A stretch of 14,257 nt of DNA from a bacterium. Its GTDB lineage: Bacteria; Babelota; Babeliae; Babelales; Vermiphilaceae. Below, one piece after another: positions 6,888 to 13,721 of the stretch (within the stretch, counting starts at the first letter, position 1; the number at the start of each line of letters is the position of its first letter). Both the position numbers and the translations under genes were made by a program. The stretch spans positions 1 through 14,257 of the forward strand of contig JAKAUA010000065.1 in NCBI GenBank assembly GCA_021827875.1. Direction: 5' to 3'. The notes beneath the pieces are model-generated. The model was not told the origin of the DNA. It saw nothing but the letters and a program-made list of their open reading frames with translations, and made no database searches.

Positions 6888-7472
6888 CTATTTATGATGA
6901 TTGATTTTGTGAATCACCCAAGCCTCTAAAGAATCCAAACAATAATCCACACCAAGACGAACTCCCATTCCGGCAACTTCCATTAGGTAAGGATAATAAG
7001 CAGAGGTATAGATATTATCATTCATAGGTGAAGTTGCATTTCTTACTCGTTGTTCGATGTGTGTCGTTTTTTCAATCATTTTTAATGTTTTTTCACGTAC
7101 TATTGCCTTAGTCGCTTGTTTAGCGACAACTAATAAAAATGAAGAAGGTGATGTAATTGACTTGTTATGGCACGTAATAGATGCGCCAACATCGACAACA
7201 GCTTCTACTAATTCATCACTATCCAGCAAAGTAAAATCACGGTATTTAATAATCGTGGGCGGCGAATCTGTCATGTAAGTAGTTTCAAGATCAGAACTTT
7301 CCGCTACCATGACAACTAAAAAATTCTTCAATCTGTTCTTGAGGGCATAATTTACGATCCTCTCATCAAACTTTAGATTGCCAATTTTTGCATGAGAACA
7401 TTTCACGCAAGCATGTACTTGAAATAAGGTAATGCTAAAGATGAATAACAGAACGATTCTAAATGTTTTCAT
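6888..7472 (-). CDS. Secreted protein, possibly with one degenerate ankyrin unit
   Basis: The protein has 194 residues. It starts with a signal peptide (MKTFRIVLLFIFSITLFQVH) followed by CVKC at 22-25. Residues about 86-135 read like a worn ankyrin unit: ELVEAVVDVGASI, then SITSPSSFLLVVAKQA, then LKMIE. The match is weak and only one unit is visible. The C-terminal part (YYPYLMEVAGMGVRLGVDYC) is not recognised. The ATG at 7472 has no good Shine-Dalgarno. It starts 64 bases after the stop of the secreted ubiquitin-like gene on the same strand, with no terminator between, so the two are probably co-transcribed. The function is unknown. Confidence 0.7.
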   Translation of the reverse strand: MKTFRIVLLFIFSITLFQVHACVKCSHAKIGNLKFDERIVNYALKNRLKNFLVVMVAESSDLETTYMTDSPPTIIKYRDFTLLDSDELVEAVVDVGASITCHNKSITSPSSFLLVVAKQATKAIVREKTLKMIEKTTHIEQRVRNATSPMNDNIYTSAYYPYLMEVAGMGVRLGVDYCLDSLEAWVIHKINHHK

Positions 7473-7536
7473 GCAAAATTAATTTTCTGTGGTTTGGATA
7501 TAACAAAATGGACACTTTACTCAGACAAGCATTTTT

Positions 7537-7950
7537 TTAAATATCCTGAAATGCCTTATGACGCAGTTTATTTTTTGACTCATATACCAATACATTAGAC
7601 TCGAATGCGATTAATATTTGATACATCTTCCAATCGTCTGAGATTGATCCGCACATAGTTCTACCTTCAGTCGTAGGGTACAGTAAGAAAGAATTAACAG
7701 GCACTCCCAGACTATGCGCGATTAGTGCCTTAAGATCAACAATTGTTTTATTGTCATCTAATTCATACTTTAACTTCGCACCAGTTTTTTTTATGCGAAT
7801 CGATACTCTCTTAACTTCCCTACATTTCTTATCGTTCTTAATTTCCTTCTTAATTTTCTTAGATAAATCTTTATCAAGTGGTACGTAAGTATCGTCCATA
7901 CTTGTTACGAAAAATGGTATGGCTGCGACTAAAAATAATAATTTTTTCAT
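7537..7950 (-). CDS. Secreted ubiquitin-like domain protein
   Basis: The protein has 137 residues. A signal peptide (MKKLLFLVAAIPFFVTS) is followed at once by Met-Asp-Asp and a Lys-rich linker (about 27-47). Residues about 48-123 follow the ubiquitin beta-grasp order: a first strand pair (VSIRIKKTG then LKYELDD), TIVDLKALI for the helix, GVPVNSFLLYP for the turn and third strand, and SISDDWKMYQI followed by NVLVYES for the end. Ubiquitin's TIENVKAKI...GIPPDQQRL aligns directly. The C-terminus (HKAFQDI) has no Gly-Gly, so classic conjugation is not expected. Export plus a eukaryote-like fold suggests binding or mimicry of host ubiquitin machinery; this is inference. It sits 51 bases after gatB, behind a terminator, with only a weak AAGAAA upstream. 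The start is likely because the signal peptide begins there. Confidence 0.75.
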   Translation of the reverse strand: MKKLLFLVAAIPFFVTSMDDTYVPLDKDLSKKIKKEIKNDKKCREVKRVSIRIKKTGAKLKYELDDNKTIVDLKALIAHSLGVPVNSFLLYPTTEGRTMCGSISDDWKMYQILIAFESNVLVYESKNKLRHKAFQDI

Positions 7951-7968
7951 TGTTATATTTCTTGTGTT

Positions 7969-7997
7969 AAAAAAAACGAGGGCTTTAACAGCCCTCG
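7969..7997 (-). terminator. Rho-independent terminator of the rng-gatB operon
   Basis: A perfect 8-bp GC-rich stem (7977-7984 with 7990-7997) with a 5-base loop is followed on the minus strand by eight T residues (A-run at 7969-7976). It begins four bases past the gatB stop. Leaky passage could supply transcript to the ubiquitin-like gene, which has no clear promoter of its own. Confidence 0.92.
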
Positions 7998-8001
7998 AAC
8001 A

Positions 8002-9462
8002 TTATTCAGACAAATATTTTTTCAAAAGATCTTGAATAATCTTTGGATTACCTTTGCCCTTGGTTTTTTGCATTGCTTGTCCAACAAAGAAGCCAAAAAT
8101 CTTATCTTTACCTGATTTGTATTCAGCAACTTGTGTAGGAGATGCTGCAACAATTTCTTTGATAATTGCTTCAAGTTCAGCGCTGTTATCAACTTGTTCT
8201 AGGCCAAGCTCTTTCATAAGCACAGCAGGAGAAGTACCGCGCTCTGCTGCGGCTACAAAAATTTCTTGCGCTGCGCGGTTATTAATGGCGCCGGTTTCGA
8301 GCATTTTAATTAACTCTGCTAACATAGCAGGACTGATTTTAAATTCATGAAAGCCAATTTTGTGTTCTTTGAGGTAACCCATTACATCGCGCAAAATCCA
8401 GTTGATGACTTGTTTGCTTTGATGCAATTGTGCTGTTTTTTCATAGTAATTGGCAAGATCATTATCTTCGACCAAAATATCAGCTTCATATGGAGTTAAT
8501 CCGCTTGCTACCAAGCGATCAAACTTTTGATTTGGAAGCTCAGGCATTTGTTGCCTAATACGCTCAATCCATTCATCAGTAATTTCTATCATAGGTAGGT
8601 CTGGCTCGTAGAAGTAGCGATAATCAGCAGCTTCTTCTTTAGAACGCATTACGAGGGTCTTCTTATTTTTCGTATCCCACAGACGTGTTTCTTGGCGTAC
8701 TTTGCCACCGCCTTCTACCAATTCTATTTGACGCTCTATCTCATACTCAACAGCATCGCTGATATATTTAAATGAGTTAATATTTTTAAGCTCAACTTTA
8801 GTACCCAACTTGGTTACGTCTCTTTTCTTGACAGATATGTTAGTATCGCCACGGAATGCACCTTCTTCCATATTTCCCGTGCACACGTTTAAATAGCGGA
8901 CAATGGCATGTAGTTGGCGCAAATAAGCGCGCGCTTCGTGCGCGTTGGCAATATCGGGTTCAGTTACAATTTCGAGCAATGGAGTGCCGGTGCGGTTAAA
9001 ATCAACAAAGCTCTCGTTACTGTTAGCAACGTGCGTATTTTTCCCTGCATCTTCTTCCATATGAATGCGGTTGATGCGAATTTTTTTGCTGCTGCCATCT
9101 TCAAGCTTAATGGTCACATGGCCATTGGTGCAGATAGGCAAATCACTTTGGGTAATTTGATAATTTTTAGGCAAATCAGGATAAAAATAATGTTTGCGTG
9201 CAAAGTTTGATGTCTTGGTAATAGAGCAGTTAGTAGCCAATCCTACTAAAATAGCATAATCAAGCACCTGTTTATTTAATACCGGCAACGACCCGGGCTG
9301 TCCGGTACAAACATTGCAAATATTGGTATTCGGCTCTTTGGTTACTTCGTTGGCACATGAGCAGAAAATTTTTGTTTTAGTAGTAAGTTGAACGTGAATT
9401 TCTATCCCAATAGTTGCTTCATAGGTGGGGTAATGATCAAGTATTGTTGTTGGTTTTGACAC
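8002..9462 (-). CDS. gatB: Asp-tRNA(Asn)/Glu-tRNA(Gln) amidotransferase subunit B
   Basis: GatB of the GatCAB complex activates the side-chain carboxyl of Glu or Asp on mischarged Gln-tRNA or Asn-tRNA so that ammonia from GatA can amidate it. The protein has 486 residues, a normal full length. The family start YEATIGIEIHVQL is at 14-26. Zinc-type cysteines are 34, 36, 49 and 52 (FCSC, CNVC). Metal-site region RIHMEEDAGK lies at about 132-141, followed by NRTGTPLLEIVTEPDI (156-171), GAFRGDTNISVK and ELKNINSFKYI. The YqeY-like tail domain that contacts tRNA ends with KGKGNPKIIQDLLKKYL. The start is GTG at 9462 with AAGGA six bases upstream (9469-9473), inside the 14-base gap after rng. gatA and gatC are not in the window. 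Confidence 0.97.
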   Translation of the reverse strand: MSKPTTILDHYPTYEATIGIEIHVQLTTKTKIFCSCANEVTKEPNTNICNVCTGQPGSLPVLNKQVLDYAILVGLATNCSITKTSNFARKHYFYPDLPKNYQITQSDLPICTNGHVTIKLEDGSSKKIRINRIHMEEDAGKNTHVANSNESFVDFNRTGTPLLEIVTEPDIANAHEARAYLRQLHAIVRYLNVCTGNMEEGAFRGDTNISVKKRDVTKLGTKVELKNINSFKYISDAVEYEIERQIELVEGGGKVRQETRLWDTKNKKTLVMRSKEEAADYRYFYEPDLPMIEITDEWIERIRQQMPELPNQKFDRLVASGLTPYEADILVEDNDLANYYEKTAQLHQSKQVINWILRDVMGYLKEHKIGFHEFKISPAMLAELIKMLETGAINNRAAQEIFVAAAERGTSPAVLMKELGLEQVDNSAELEAIIKEIVAASPTQVAEYKSGKDKIFGFFVGQAMQKTKGKGNPKIIQDLLKKYLSE

Positions 9463-9476
9463 GGCAAATCCTTATT

Positions 9477-10982
9477 TCAGCTTTTTTCTATTTTGTATTG
9501 ATTCAATTTAAATGTTTTTTGGCTTACGAGCATGATTTTGCATTTATATTGTTTTTCAAGCTCAAGAATCGAATTATATTCAGTGTTGGTAATATAGTTA
9601 AAAATATCTTCGTGCAGATTCAGCGTAATTTGTGGATGGTTAGCGCTGATCATTGATGCTTTGAGCGCACGCAAAATAGTATAACTTTCTGTCTCTAGTG
9701 AGCGTACAAAGCCCATACCTTTGCAGGTTTGGCACGTATCAGTAAGCTGCTGAATCAGGCTTTTGCCTGATCGTTTTCTGGTCATTTGTACCAGACCAAA
9801 TTCAGAAACTTTAAGCACTACTGATTGGAACTTGTCCTGTTCGCGCAATGTTTTTTCAAACACTTTAAAGAGCTTTTGGCGATTTGATCCTGTTGCCATA
9901 TCAATAAAGTCGATAACAATAAGTCCACCGATATTACGTAAGCGCAATTGGCGCACAATTTCTTGCGCCGCTTCAAGGTTGGTCTTTAAAATAGTATCTT
10001 CAAGACTTTTTTTACCGGTAAATTTGCCGGTATTAACATCGACAACGCACATTGCCTCAGTGGTTTCTATAATTAAAGAACCGCCTGACTTTAATGGCAC
10101 TTTGCGATCAAGAGCGGCTTCTATCTGCTTTTCTATATGGTAATGTTCAAAGAGTGAGCTGCTCCCTTCATACAGCTTTACTCGTTGGCTGTATTCAGGG
10201 GCGATCATTTTTACAAAGCGATATATTTTGTGTTGGCTTTCTTTGGTGTCGCTGATTACTTCTTCTACGTCGTTGTCCAAATGGTCACGCACTATTTGCA
10301 ATGGAAGCTCAATGTCTTCATAAATGCGTTCTTTAACTTGTGCGGCAGCGAATTTCTTTTGAATGGTGTTCCAGGTATCAACCAAGAAATCAACATCTTT
10401 TTTAATTTCTTCTTTGCTGCGTCCATCAGAGGTGGTACGAATAATAGCACCCATGCCCTCAGGTAACAATTCGCGTAAGATATCTTTTAAGCGGTGGCGC
10501 TCTTCACGATCTTCAATTTTTTTGGATATGCCAATTCGTGGAATATTAGGCATAAGAACAATAAATCTGCCCGGTAAAGTAAAGCATGTAGTTAACTTTG
10601 CGCCTTTTTCGTAGACCGGTTCTTTGCTGACTTGAACCAAGATGGGCTCGCCTTCTTTTAAGATATTGCTAATATCCACGGTCTGGCGTAGTCGGGCGGT
10701 AGAGGTTTTTACCGGTGCATCTTCATCATCAATATCGGTCATGCGCTCGATGGCTAATTCACGGTCGATTTCGGAGATGTGGAGAAACCCTGCTTTTTCT
10801 TGTCCAATATCAATAAAAGCGGTCTGTATTCCCGGTAATACTTTGGTAACAATGCCTTTAAAAAAGACACGCTCTAAAGGGTTTTCTACGTGGGCGGCAA
10901 AATAGATGTTTTGCAAAACATCATCCTTGGTTATAGCAATCCGGGTTTGCCAAGGATTTTCATTTATAAGAATTTTTTTCAT
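9477..10982 (-). CDS. rng: Ribonuclease E/G family endoribonuclease
   Basis: This single-strand-specific endoribonuclease processes rRNA and decays mRNA in the cytoplasm. The protein has 501 residues from ATG 10982, close to RNase G size, and lacks the long scaffold tail of large RNase E. The S1 RNA-binding domain spans about 35-120 (FKGIVTKVLPGIQTAFIDIG, KAGFLHISEI). The catalytic DNase I-like part has Mg-binding Asp315 (VVDVNTG) and Asp358 (VIDFIDM), matching E. coli RNase E Asp303 and Asp346. The zinc-link cysteines are Cys417 and Cys420 (CQTC). An in-frame TTG at 10997 would add five residues, but the ATG has AGG just upstream and gives the usual MKKILIN start. It forms a pair with gatB (14-base gap). 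Whether it is better called RNase E or G cannot be decided by eye. Confidence 0.94.
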   Translation of the reverse strand: MKKILINENPWQTRIAITKDDVLQNIYFAAHVENPLERVFFKGIVTKVLPGIQTAFIDIGQEKAGFLHISEIDRELAIERMTDIDDEDAPVKTSTARLRQTVDISNILKEGEPILVQVSKEPVYEKGAKLTTCFTLPGRFIVLMPNIPRIGISKKIEDREERHRLKDILRELLPEGMGAIIRTTSDGRSKEEIKKDVDFLVDTWNTIQKKFAAAQVKERIYEDIELPLQIVRDHLDNDVEEVISDTKESQHKIYRFVKMIAPEYSQRVKLYEGSSSLFEHYHIEKQIEAALDRKVPLKSGGSLIIETTEAMCVVDVNTGKFTGKKSLEDTILKTNLEAAQEIVRQLRLRNIGGLIVIDFIDMATGSNRQKLFKVFEKTLREQDKFQSVVLKVSEFGLVQMTRKRSGKSLIQQLTDTCQTCKGMGFVRSLETESYTILRALKASMISANHPQITLNLHEDIFNYITNTEYNSILELEKQYKCKIMLVSQKTFKLNQYKIEKS

Positions 10983-11070
10983 GGGACCTATATACAATGA
11001 GGGTAAGGGTTAGGTATTTAATTAATAATTTTTATTCGTTGTTTTAAGGCAATTTTTTTGCTAAAAACAG

Positions 11071-11080
11071 TGTTATAACA
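11071..11080. promoter_or_regulatory. Perfect 10-bp palindrome between rng and pal
   Basis: TGTTATAACA is its own reverse complement and lies in the divergent region between rng and pal. On the minus strand TATAAC here could be a -10 for rng, with CTGTTT 17 bases upstream as a weak -35. It may be an operator, a promoter part, or chance in AT-rich DNA. Confidence 0.25.
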
Positions 11081-11105
11081 GAAAGTATAGCGCAAAACAG
11101 ATATT

Positions 11106-11134
11106 TTGAGTAGAAAATACAATTAAAATATGGT
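11106..11134 (+). promoter_or_regulatory. Candidate sigma70-type promoter for pal
   Basis: TTGAGT (11106-11111) and TATGGT (11129-11134) are exactly 17 bases apart and match consensus at 4 of 6 positions each. Transcription would begin near 11141, giving a leader of about 43 bases before the ATG at 11184. Confidence 0.5.
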
Positions 11135-11170
11135 ACAGTCCTCTGGGTATTCGGGTAAAATGTTTTCAAT

Positions 11171-11176
11171 AAGGAG
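11171..11176 (+). promoter_or_regulatory. Ribosome-binding site that sets the pal start
   Basis: AAGGAG lies seven bases before ATG 11184. It rules out the longer open frame starting at 11130, which would place 18 extra residues before the lipoprotein signal and overlap the candidate promoter. Confidence 0.85.
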
Positions 11177-11183
11177 AAAAATC

Positions 11184-11852
11184 ATGAAAAAGCAGTGCGC
11201 TTTAGGGCTCGTTTTATTACTAAGCCTTGCAGGTTGTGGCGGATGGAGAAAGAAGAAAGCTGAAGAATCACGCTCCTCCAGAACTGAAGTTTTCTCAGAA
11301 GTAGATATTCCAGTAGCAAATGAAGAAGTAATGCGCAGCTTCTTTGATGAAGATGTACAAGAATTTGCTTATGTTGAAGAACCAACCATGGATGAAACAA
11401 CGCAAGCAATTGATGTGATGCAAGCCTATGATGAACAAATGTCATGGGAAAAAGTAGTGGCACAACAAGACAATTTCGCTCCAATTTATTTTGATTTTGA
11501 TAGCGATGCAATCAAAGCAGATCAAGAAAAATCTTTGGCTGATGCTATTTCTCTTATTAAGAAGAAAATTGACGGCTATGAGAACAGCGGCTCAGTTTCT
11601 CCAATGACTGTTGTTGTTGAAGGACACTCTGACCACGCGGCCGGTTCACCAACCTATAACTTTGCATTGTCTGAGCGCCGTGCCAATAAGCTGAAAAACC
11701 GCTTAGTGGCGGCCGGTGTTCCGGAAGAGTATGTTAAGATCGTTGGTCGTGGCCAAGAAATCCCTGCTATTGTTGATGGTAAGCCAGTAAGTGGCGACCG
11801 CGCTGAACAATGGGCAAATCGCCGCGATGAGATTCGCATTATCTTTGCATAA
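11184..11852 (+). CDS. pal: Pal-like outer-membrane lipoprotein with OmpA domain
   Basis: The protein has 222 residues. The lipoprotein signal MKKQCALGLVLLLSLAGC ends in a lipobox (LAGC) with Cys18 as the lipidated residue. A low-complexity acidic stretch (about 25-95) leads to an OmpA-type peptidoglycan-binding domain at about 98-222: IYFDFDSDAI, VVVEGHSD, NFALSERRANKLKNRL, VKIVGRGQEIP and NRRDEIRI. The family tethers the outer membrane to the cell wall, often with TolA/TolB; tol genes are not in the window. The domain is typical of Pal, but the linker is longer than in E. coli Pal (173 residues with signal), so another OmpA-domain lipoprotein is possible. It has its own promoter and terminator and stands alone. 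Confidence 0.88.
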   Translation: MKKQCALGLVLLLSLAGCGGWRKKKAEESRSSRTEVFSEVDIPVANEEVMRSFFDEDVQEFAYVEEPTMDETTQAIDVMQAYDEQMSWEKVVAQQDNFAPIYFDFDSDAIKADQEKSLADAISLIKKKIDGYENSGSVSPMTVVVEGHSDHAAGSPTYNFALSERRANKLKNRLVAAGVPEEYVKIVGRGQEIPAIVDGKPVSGDRAEQWANRRDEIRIIFA

Positions 11853-11880
11853 TTAAGATAATTACAAAGAAAATGAAACA

Positions 11881-11907
11881 GGGATGCCAGAAAAGCATCC
11901 CTTTTTT
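11881..11907 (+). terminator. Rho-independent terminator of pal
   Basis: A perfect 7-bp stem GGGATGC / GCATCCC (11881-11887, 11895-11901) with a 7-base loop is followed by six T residues. On the other strand the stem is followed by a moderately T-rich stretch, so it may also end the converging ubiquitin-like gene. Confidence 0.9.
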
Positions 11908-11930
11908 ATTTAAATCAACTTTTAAGTAAT

Positions 11931-12299
11931 TTATCTTCGTCGTAAAAGTGAAAATTCATTAGTTTTATACTGCTCCATTATATCTTGTATATTCGCATCG
12001 TCATCAATATTATTTGCTATATTGCCAAAAGGCAATGATTGCCAAAGAAAGTACCAATGGCCGACCCAGGGGCTTAATATTTGTTTTTCAATCGGAATAT
12101 TTACAATATTTTGAAGGTGTCTTTTAAGGTCTCTAATTGTTATGAGTTTGTAACAATCAAGAGAAACATACACCTCTACTCCTTGAGAGATATGTATCCT
12201 AACAGTTGTTGGAGCTACCCAGGGCTGTTCTTGTTGCGTATCCATGCCGAGTGTTATACATGGTACTAAGTAAAACAATAAAAGTAATTTGCGTGACAT
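11931..12299 (-). CDS. Secreted ubiquitin-like domain protein, second copy
   Basis: The protein has 122 residues. A signal peptide (MSRKLLLLFYLVPCITLG) is followed by Met-Asp-Thr, the same Met-Asp pair as in the first copy. Residues about 32-122 follow a beta-grasp order: VRIHISQG, VEVYVSLD, TIRDLKRHLQNIVNIPIEKQIL (54-75, the ubiquitin-type helix, turn and third strand), then an aromatic-rich insert (WVGHWYFLW), IDDDANIQDI and a last strand FSLLRRR. It shares with the copy at 7950 the TIxDLK helix, a LxP after strand three and an IxDD before the last turn. The tail is Arg-rich where ubiquitin has RLRGG, so there is no conjugatable Gly-Gly. A host-facing role is inferred. AAAGGAGT lies just upstream of the ATG, and the gene has its own promoter with an overlapping inverted repeat. 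Confidence 0.75.
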   Translation of the reverse strand: MSRKLLLLFYLVPCITLGMDTQQEQPWVAPTTVRIHISQGVEVYVSLDCYKLITIRDLKRHLQNIVNIPIEKQILSPWVGHWYFLWQSLPFGNIANNIDDDANIQDIMEQYKTNEFSLLRRR

Positions 12300-12316
12300 A
12301 ACGACTCCTTTGTTTA

Positions 12317-12345
12317 ATTATACAATTTGTATTTTAATTGTATAA
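12317..12345 (-). promoter_or_regulatory. Promoter with overlapping inverted repeat (possible operator)
   Basis: On the minus strand, TATACA (12344-12339) and a perfect TATAAT (12322-12317) are 16 bases apart, a good promoter 17 bases before the start codon of the second ubiquitin-like gene. A perfect 10-bp inverted repeat (TTATACAATT at 12318-12327, AATTGTATAA at 12336-12345, 8-base spacer) covers almost all of both hexamers. A dimeric repressor binding there would block RNA polymerase. The arms are AT-rich and partly resemble promoter hexamers, which lowers the weight of the symmetry. Confidence 0.55.
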
Positions 12346-12408
12346 GAGGGGAGTGAATTTTGTCTAGCTTTTTATCCTTTTTTAATGATTTGGATGTTCA
12401 ATAGTCGC

Positions 12409-13545
12409 TTAGTTACCCAGTAATCGATCAATAAGTTTTTTGATTTCAGGTAATGCCTCTTTTTTCTCATACGCCGCAATAGTTTGTCTAATGACGGGTA
12501 GTTGATTGTCGATTAACAACTGATCAATCAACGGAGTTAAATCAGAAAGTTTTTTTAGACTATGACCAAAGCCATGCTCCGGAATAAAGCGATGGTTAAA
12601 TGCCTCCCACTTGAGCACTGGGCCGCCGGTAGCATCTAAAATAAGAGGCAAATTCATATACAATGCCTCGCAGACACTCACAGACCCTGATTTGGTGATG
12701 ATGCAATCCGAGATTGCCATAAGGTCGGCCATGCGTGGGGTGAAGCCGACGCAGGTGTGGCTGAGGTGGGGCAGGAATGGAATCGTTTCTATTTGACCCT
12801 GTATTGTTTCATTTTTGCCCAAACAAAATATAAGGTGGGCGGGTTGTGTAAGGTGAGCAAGCTCGCGCGCAAAATCGAGGGTGCTCTGAGAGCCCTGGGC
12901 TCCCATGAGAATCAAAATTACTGGTTTGTAGGCAGGTATATTAAAATCTTTTTTTATCTGCTCTTTATTTTGGTCATGAGTAAAAAATTCTTTTCTTACC
13001 GGGAATCCCGTGATGAGAGGATGATGTTTAACATGTGCTCTTTTTTTAATTTCAGGATCATTGAATGATAAAGCAATATGTCGCAGGGGGTGATGTGTAT
13101 TATCAATCCCTTGGACAAAAGTGGTGGCATCAAGATCGGTAGGGATCAAAATAAAAGGGATAAATCTCGCCTGTGTTGCTTCTGCCAGGTAACCATTAAA
13201 ATAAGGGGCAACGGAAATAACCAAATCGGGTTTTGTCTTATCTAAATAATTATTAATGAGGTGACTTATTTTTTTTGTGAAACTCCCAAAAAAATAATGG
13301 CTGATCCATGCCATTGCATTGAGTAGGCGATAGGCTCTTCGTTTTATAAAATAGTTATACATTTGTTCGCCTGATGAGTGGCCAAAGCTGGCTTGTTGTA
13401 TCCAATCAACAGGTGCCAAAATTTCTTGCAGCATGATATTAACAACAACAGAATAATCAGGGTCGAGCACCTCTTTGAGTGCCCCGGAGACGGCAACATG
13501 GCCACCGCCGCCGATTGAGCTGATAATGGCAATCTTTTTTTTCAT
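12409..13545 (-). CDS. GT28/MGDG-synthase-type glycosyltransferase
   Basis: The protein has 378 residues with the two-domain GT-B layout of the diacylglycerol glycosyltransferase (MGDG synthase/UgtP-like) family, related to MurG. The N-terminal glycine loop SIGGGGH is at 10-16. DLVISVAPYFNGYLAEA (107-123) and LIPTDLDATTF lie in the acceptor-side domain, and the family-type TGFPVRKEF at 179-187 precedes the second domain. The nucleotide-sugar domain has LILMGAQGSQ (211-220), TKSGSVSVCEAL (284-295, close to the family TKPGGxTxxEAL) and TGGPVLKWEAFNHRF. The likely reaction is sugar transfer from a UDP-sugar to diacylglycerol at the inner face of the membrane, giving glycolipid. Sugar and acceptor cannot be read from sequence. 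It is transcribed away from efp and stops 109 bases before the second ubiquitin-like gene. Confidence 0.85.
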   Translation of the reverse strand: MKKKIAIISSIGGGGHVAVSGALKEVLDPDYSVVVNIMLQEILAPVDWIQQASFGHSSGEQMYNYFIKRRAYRLLNAMAWISHYFFGSFTKKISHLINNYLDKTKPDLVISVAPYFNGYLAEATQARFIPFILIPTDLDATTFVQGIDNTHHPLRHIALSFNDPEIKKRAHVKHHPLITGFPVRKEFFTHDQNKEQIKKDFNIPAYKPVILILMGAQGSQSTLDFARELAHLTQPAHLIFCLGKNETIQGQIETIPFLPHLSHTCVGFTPRMADLMAISDCIITKSGSVSVCEALYMNLPLILDATGGPVLKWEAFNHRFIPEHGFGHSLKKLSDLTPLIDQLLIDNQLPVIRQTIAAYEKKEALPEIKKLIDRLLGN

Positions 13546-13640
13546 ATCAAATATCTCTAATTTTTAATTTTCATAATAACGTGTACTAGTTTAATGTTCG
13601 CTATTATTTCATGCCAGTAAAATAATATAAGGGCTAAGAA

Positions 13641-13668
13641 TTGCTTTTTTCCTCTGCTTTTTTATACT
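13641..13668 (+). promoter_or_regulatory. Candidate promoter for efp
   Basis: TTGCTT (13641-13646) and TATACT (13663-13668) are 16 bases apart; the -10 matches 5 of 6. It lies 53 bases before the efp start, in the 176-base divergent gap shared with the glycosyltransferase gene. No good minus-strand promoter was found in the same gap. Confidence 0.5.
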
Positions 13669-13707
13669 GAATAAACACCCATAAATTAAAGCGCTTTTTT
13701 GATTTTC

Positions 13708-13713
13708 AAGGAG
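13708..13713 (+). promoter_or_regulatory. Ribosome-binding site that sets the GTG start of efp
   Basis: AAGGAG lies eight bases before GTG 13722. There is no ATG in this frame near the expected N-terminus, so the GTG is the start. Confidence 0.8.
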
Positions 13714-13721
13714 TATATTGC

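Noticed and set aside
7537..7950. ThiS/MoaD-type sulfur carrier as identity for the beta-grasp protein
   Set aside because: Those proteins are cytosolic, about 70-80 residues long and end in Gly-Gly; this one has a signal peptide, a linker and a tail without Gly-Gly.
9763..10143. Open frame of 126 codons on the plus strand
   Set aside because: It is antisense to the catalytic part of rng, including the conserved Asp motifs, and its Ser/Arg-rich text reads like a shadow frame.
11130..11183. Upstream in-frame ATG extending pal by 18 codons
   Set aside because: AAGGAG and a perfect lipoprotein signal begin at 11184, and the longer start lies within the candidate promoter.
11182..11511. Minus-strand open frame of 109 codons
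   Set aside because: It is antisense to pal, rich in Leu/His from the mirrored pal codons, and has no start signals.
12757..13068. Plus-strand open frame of 103 codons
   Set aside because: It is antisense to the glycosyltransferase gene, whose family motifs are on the other strand.
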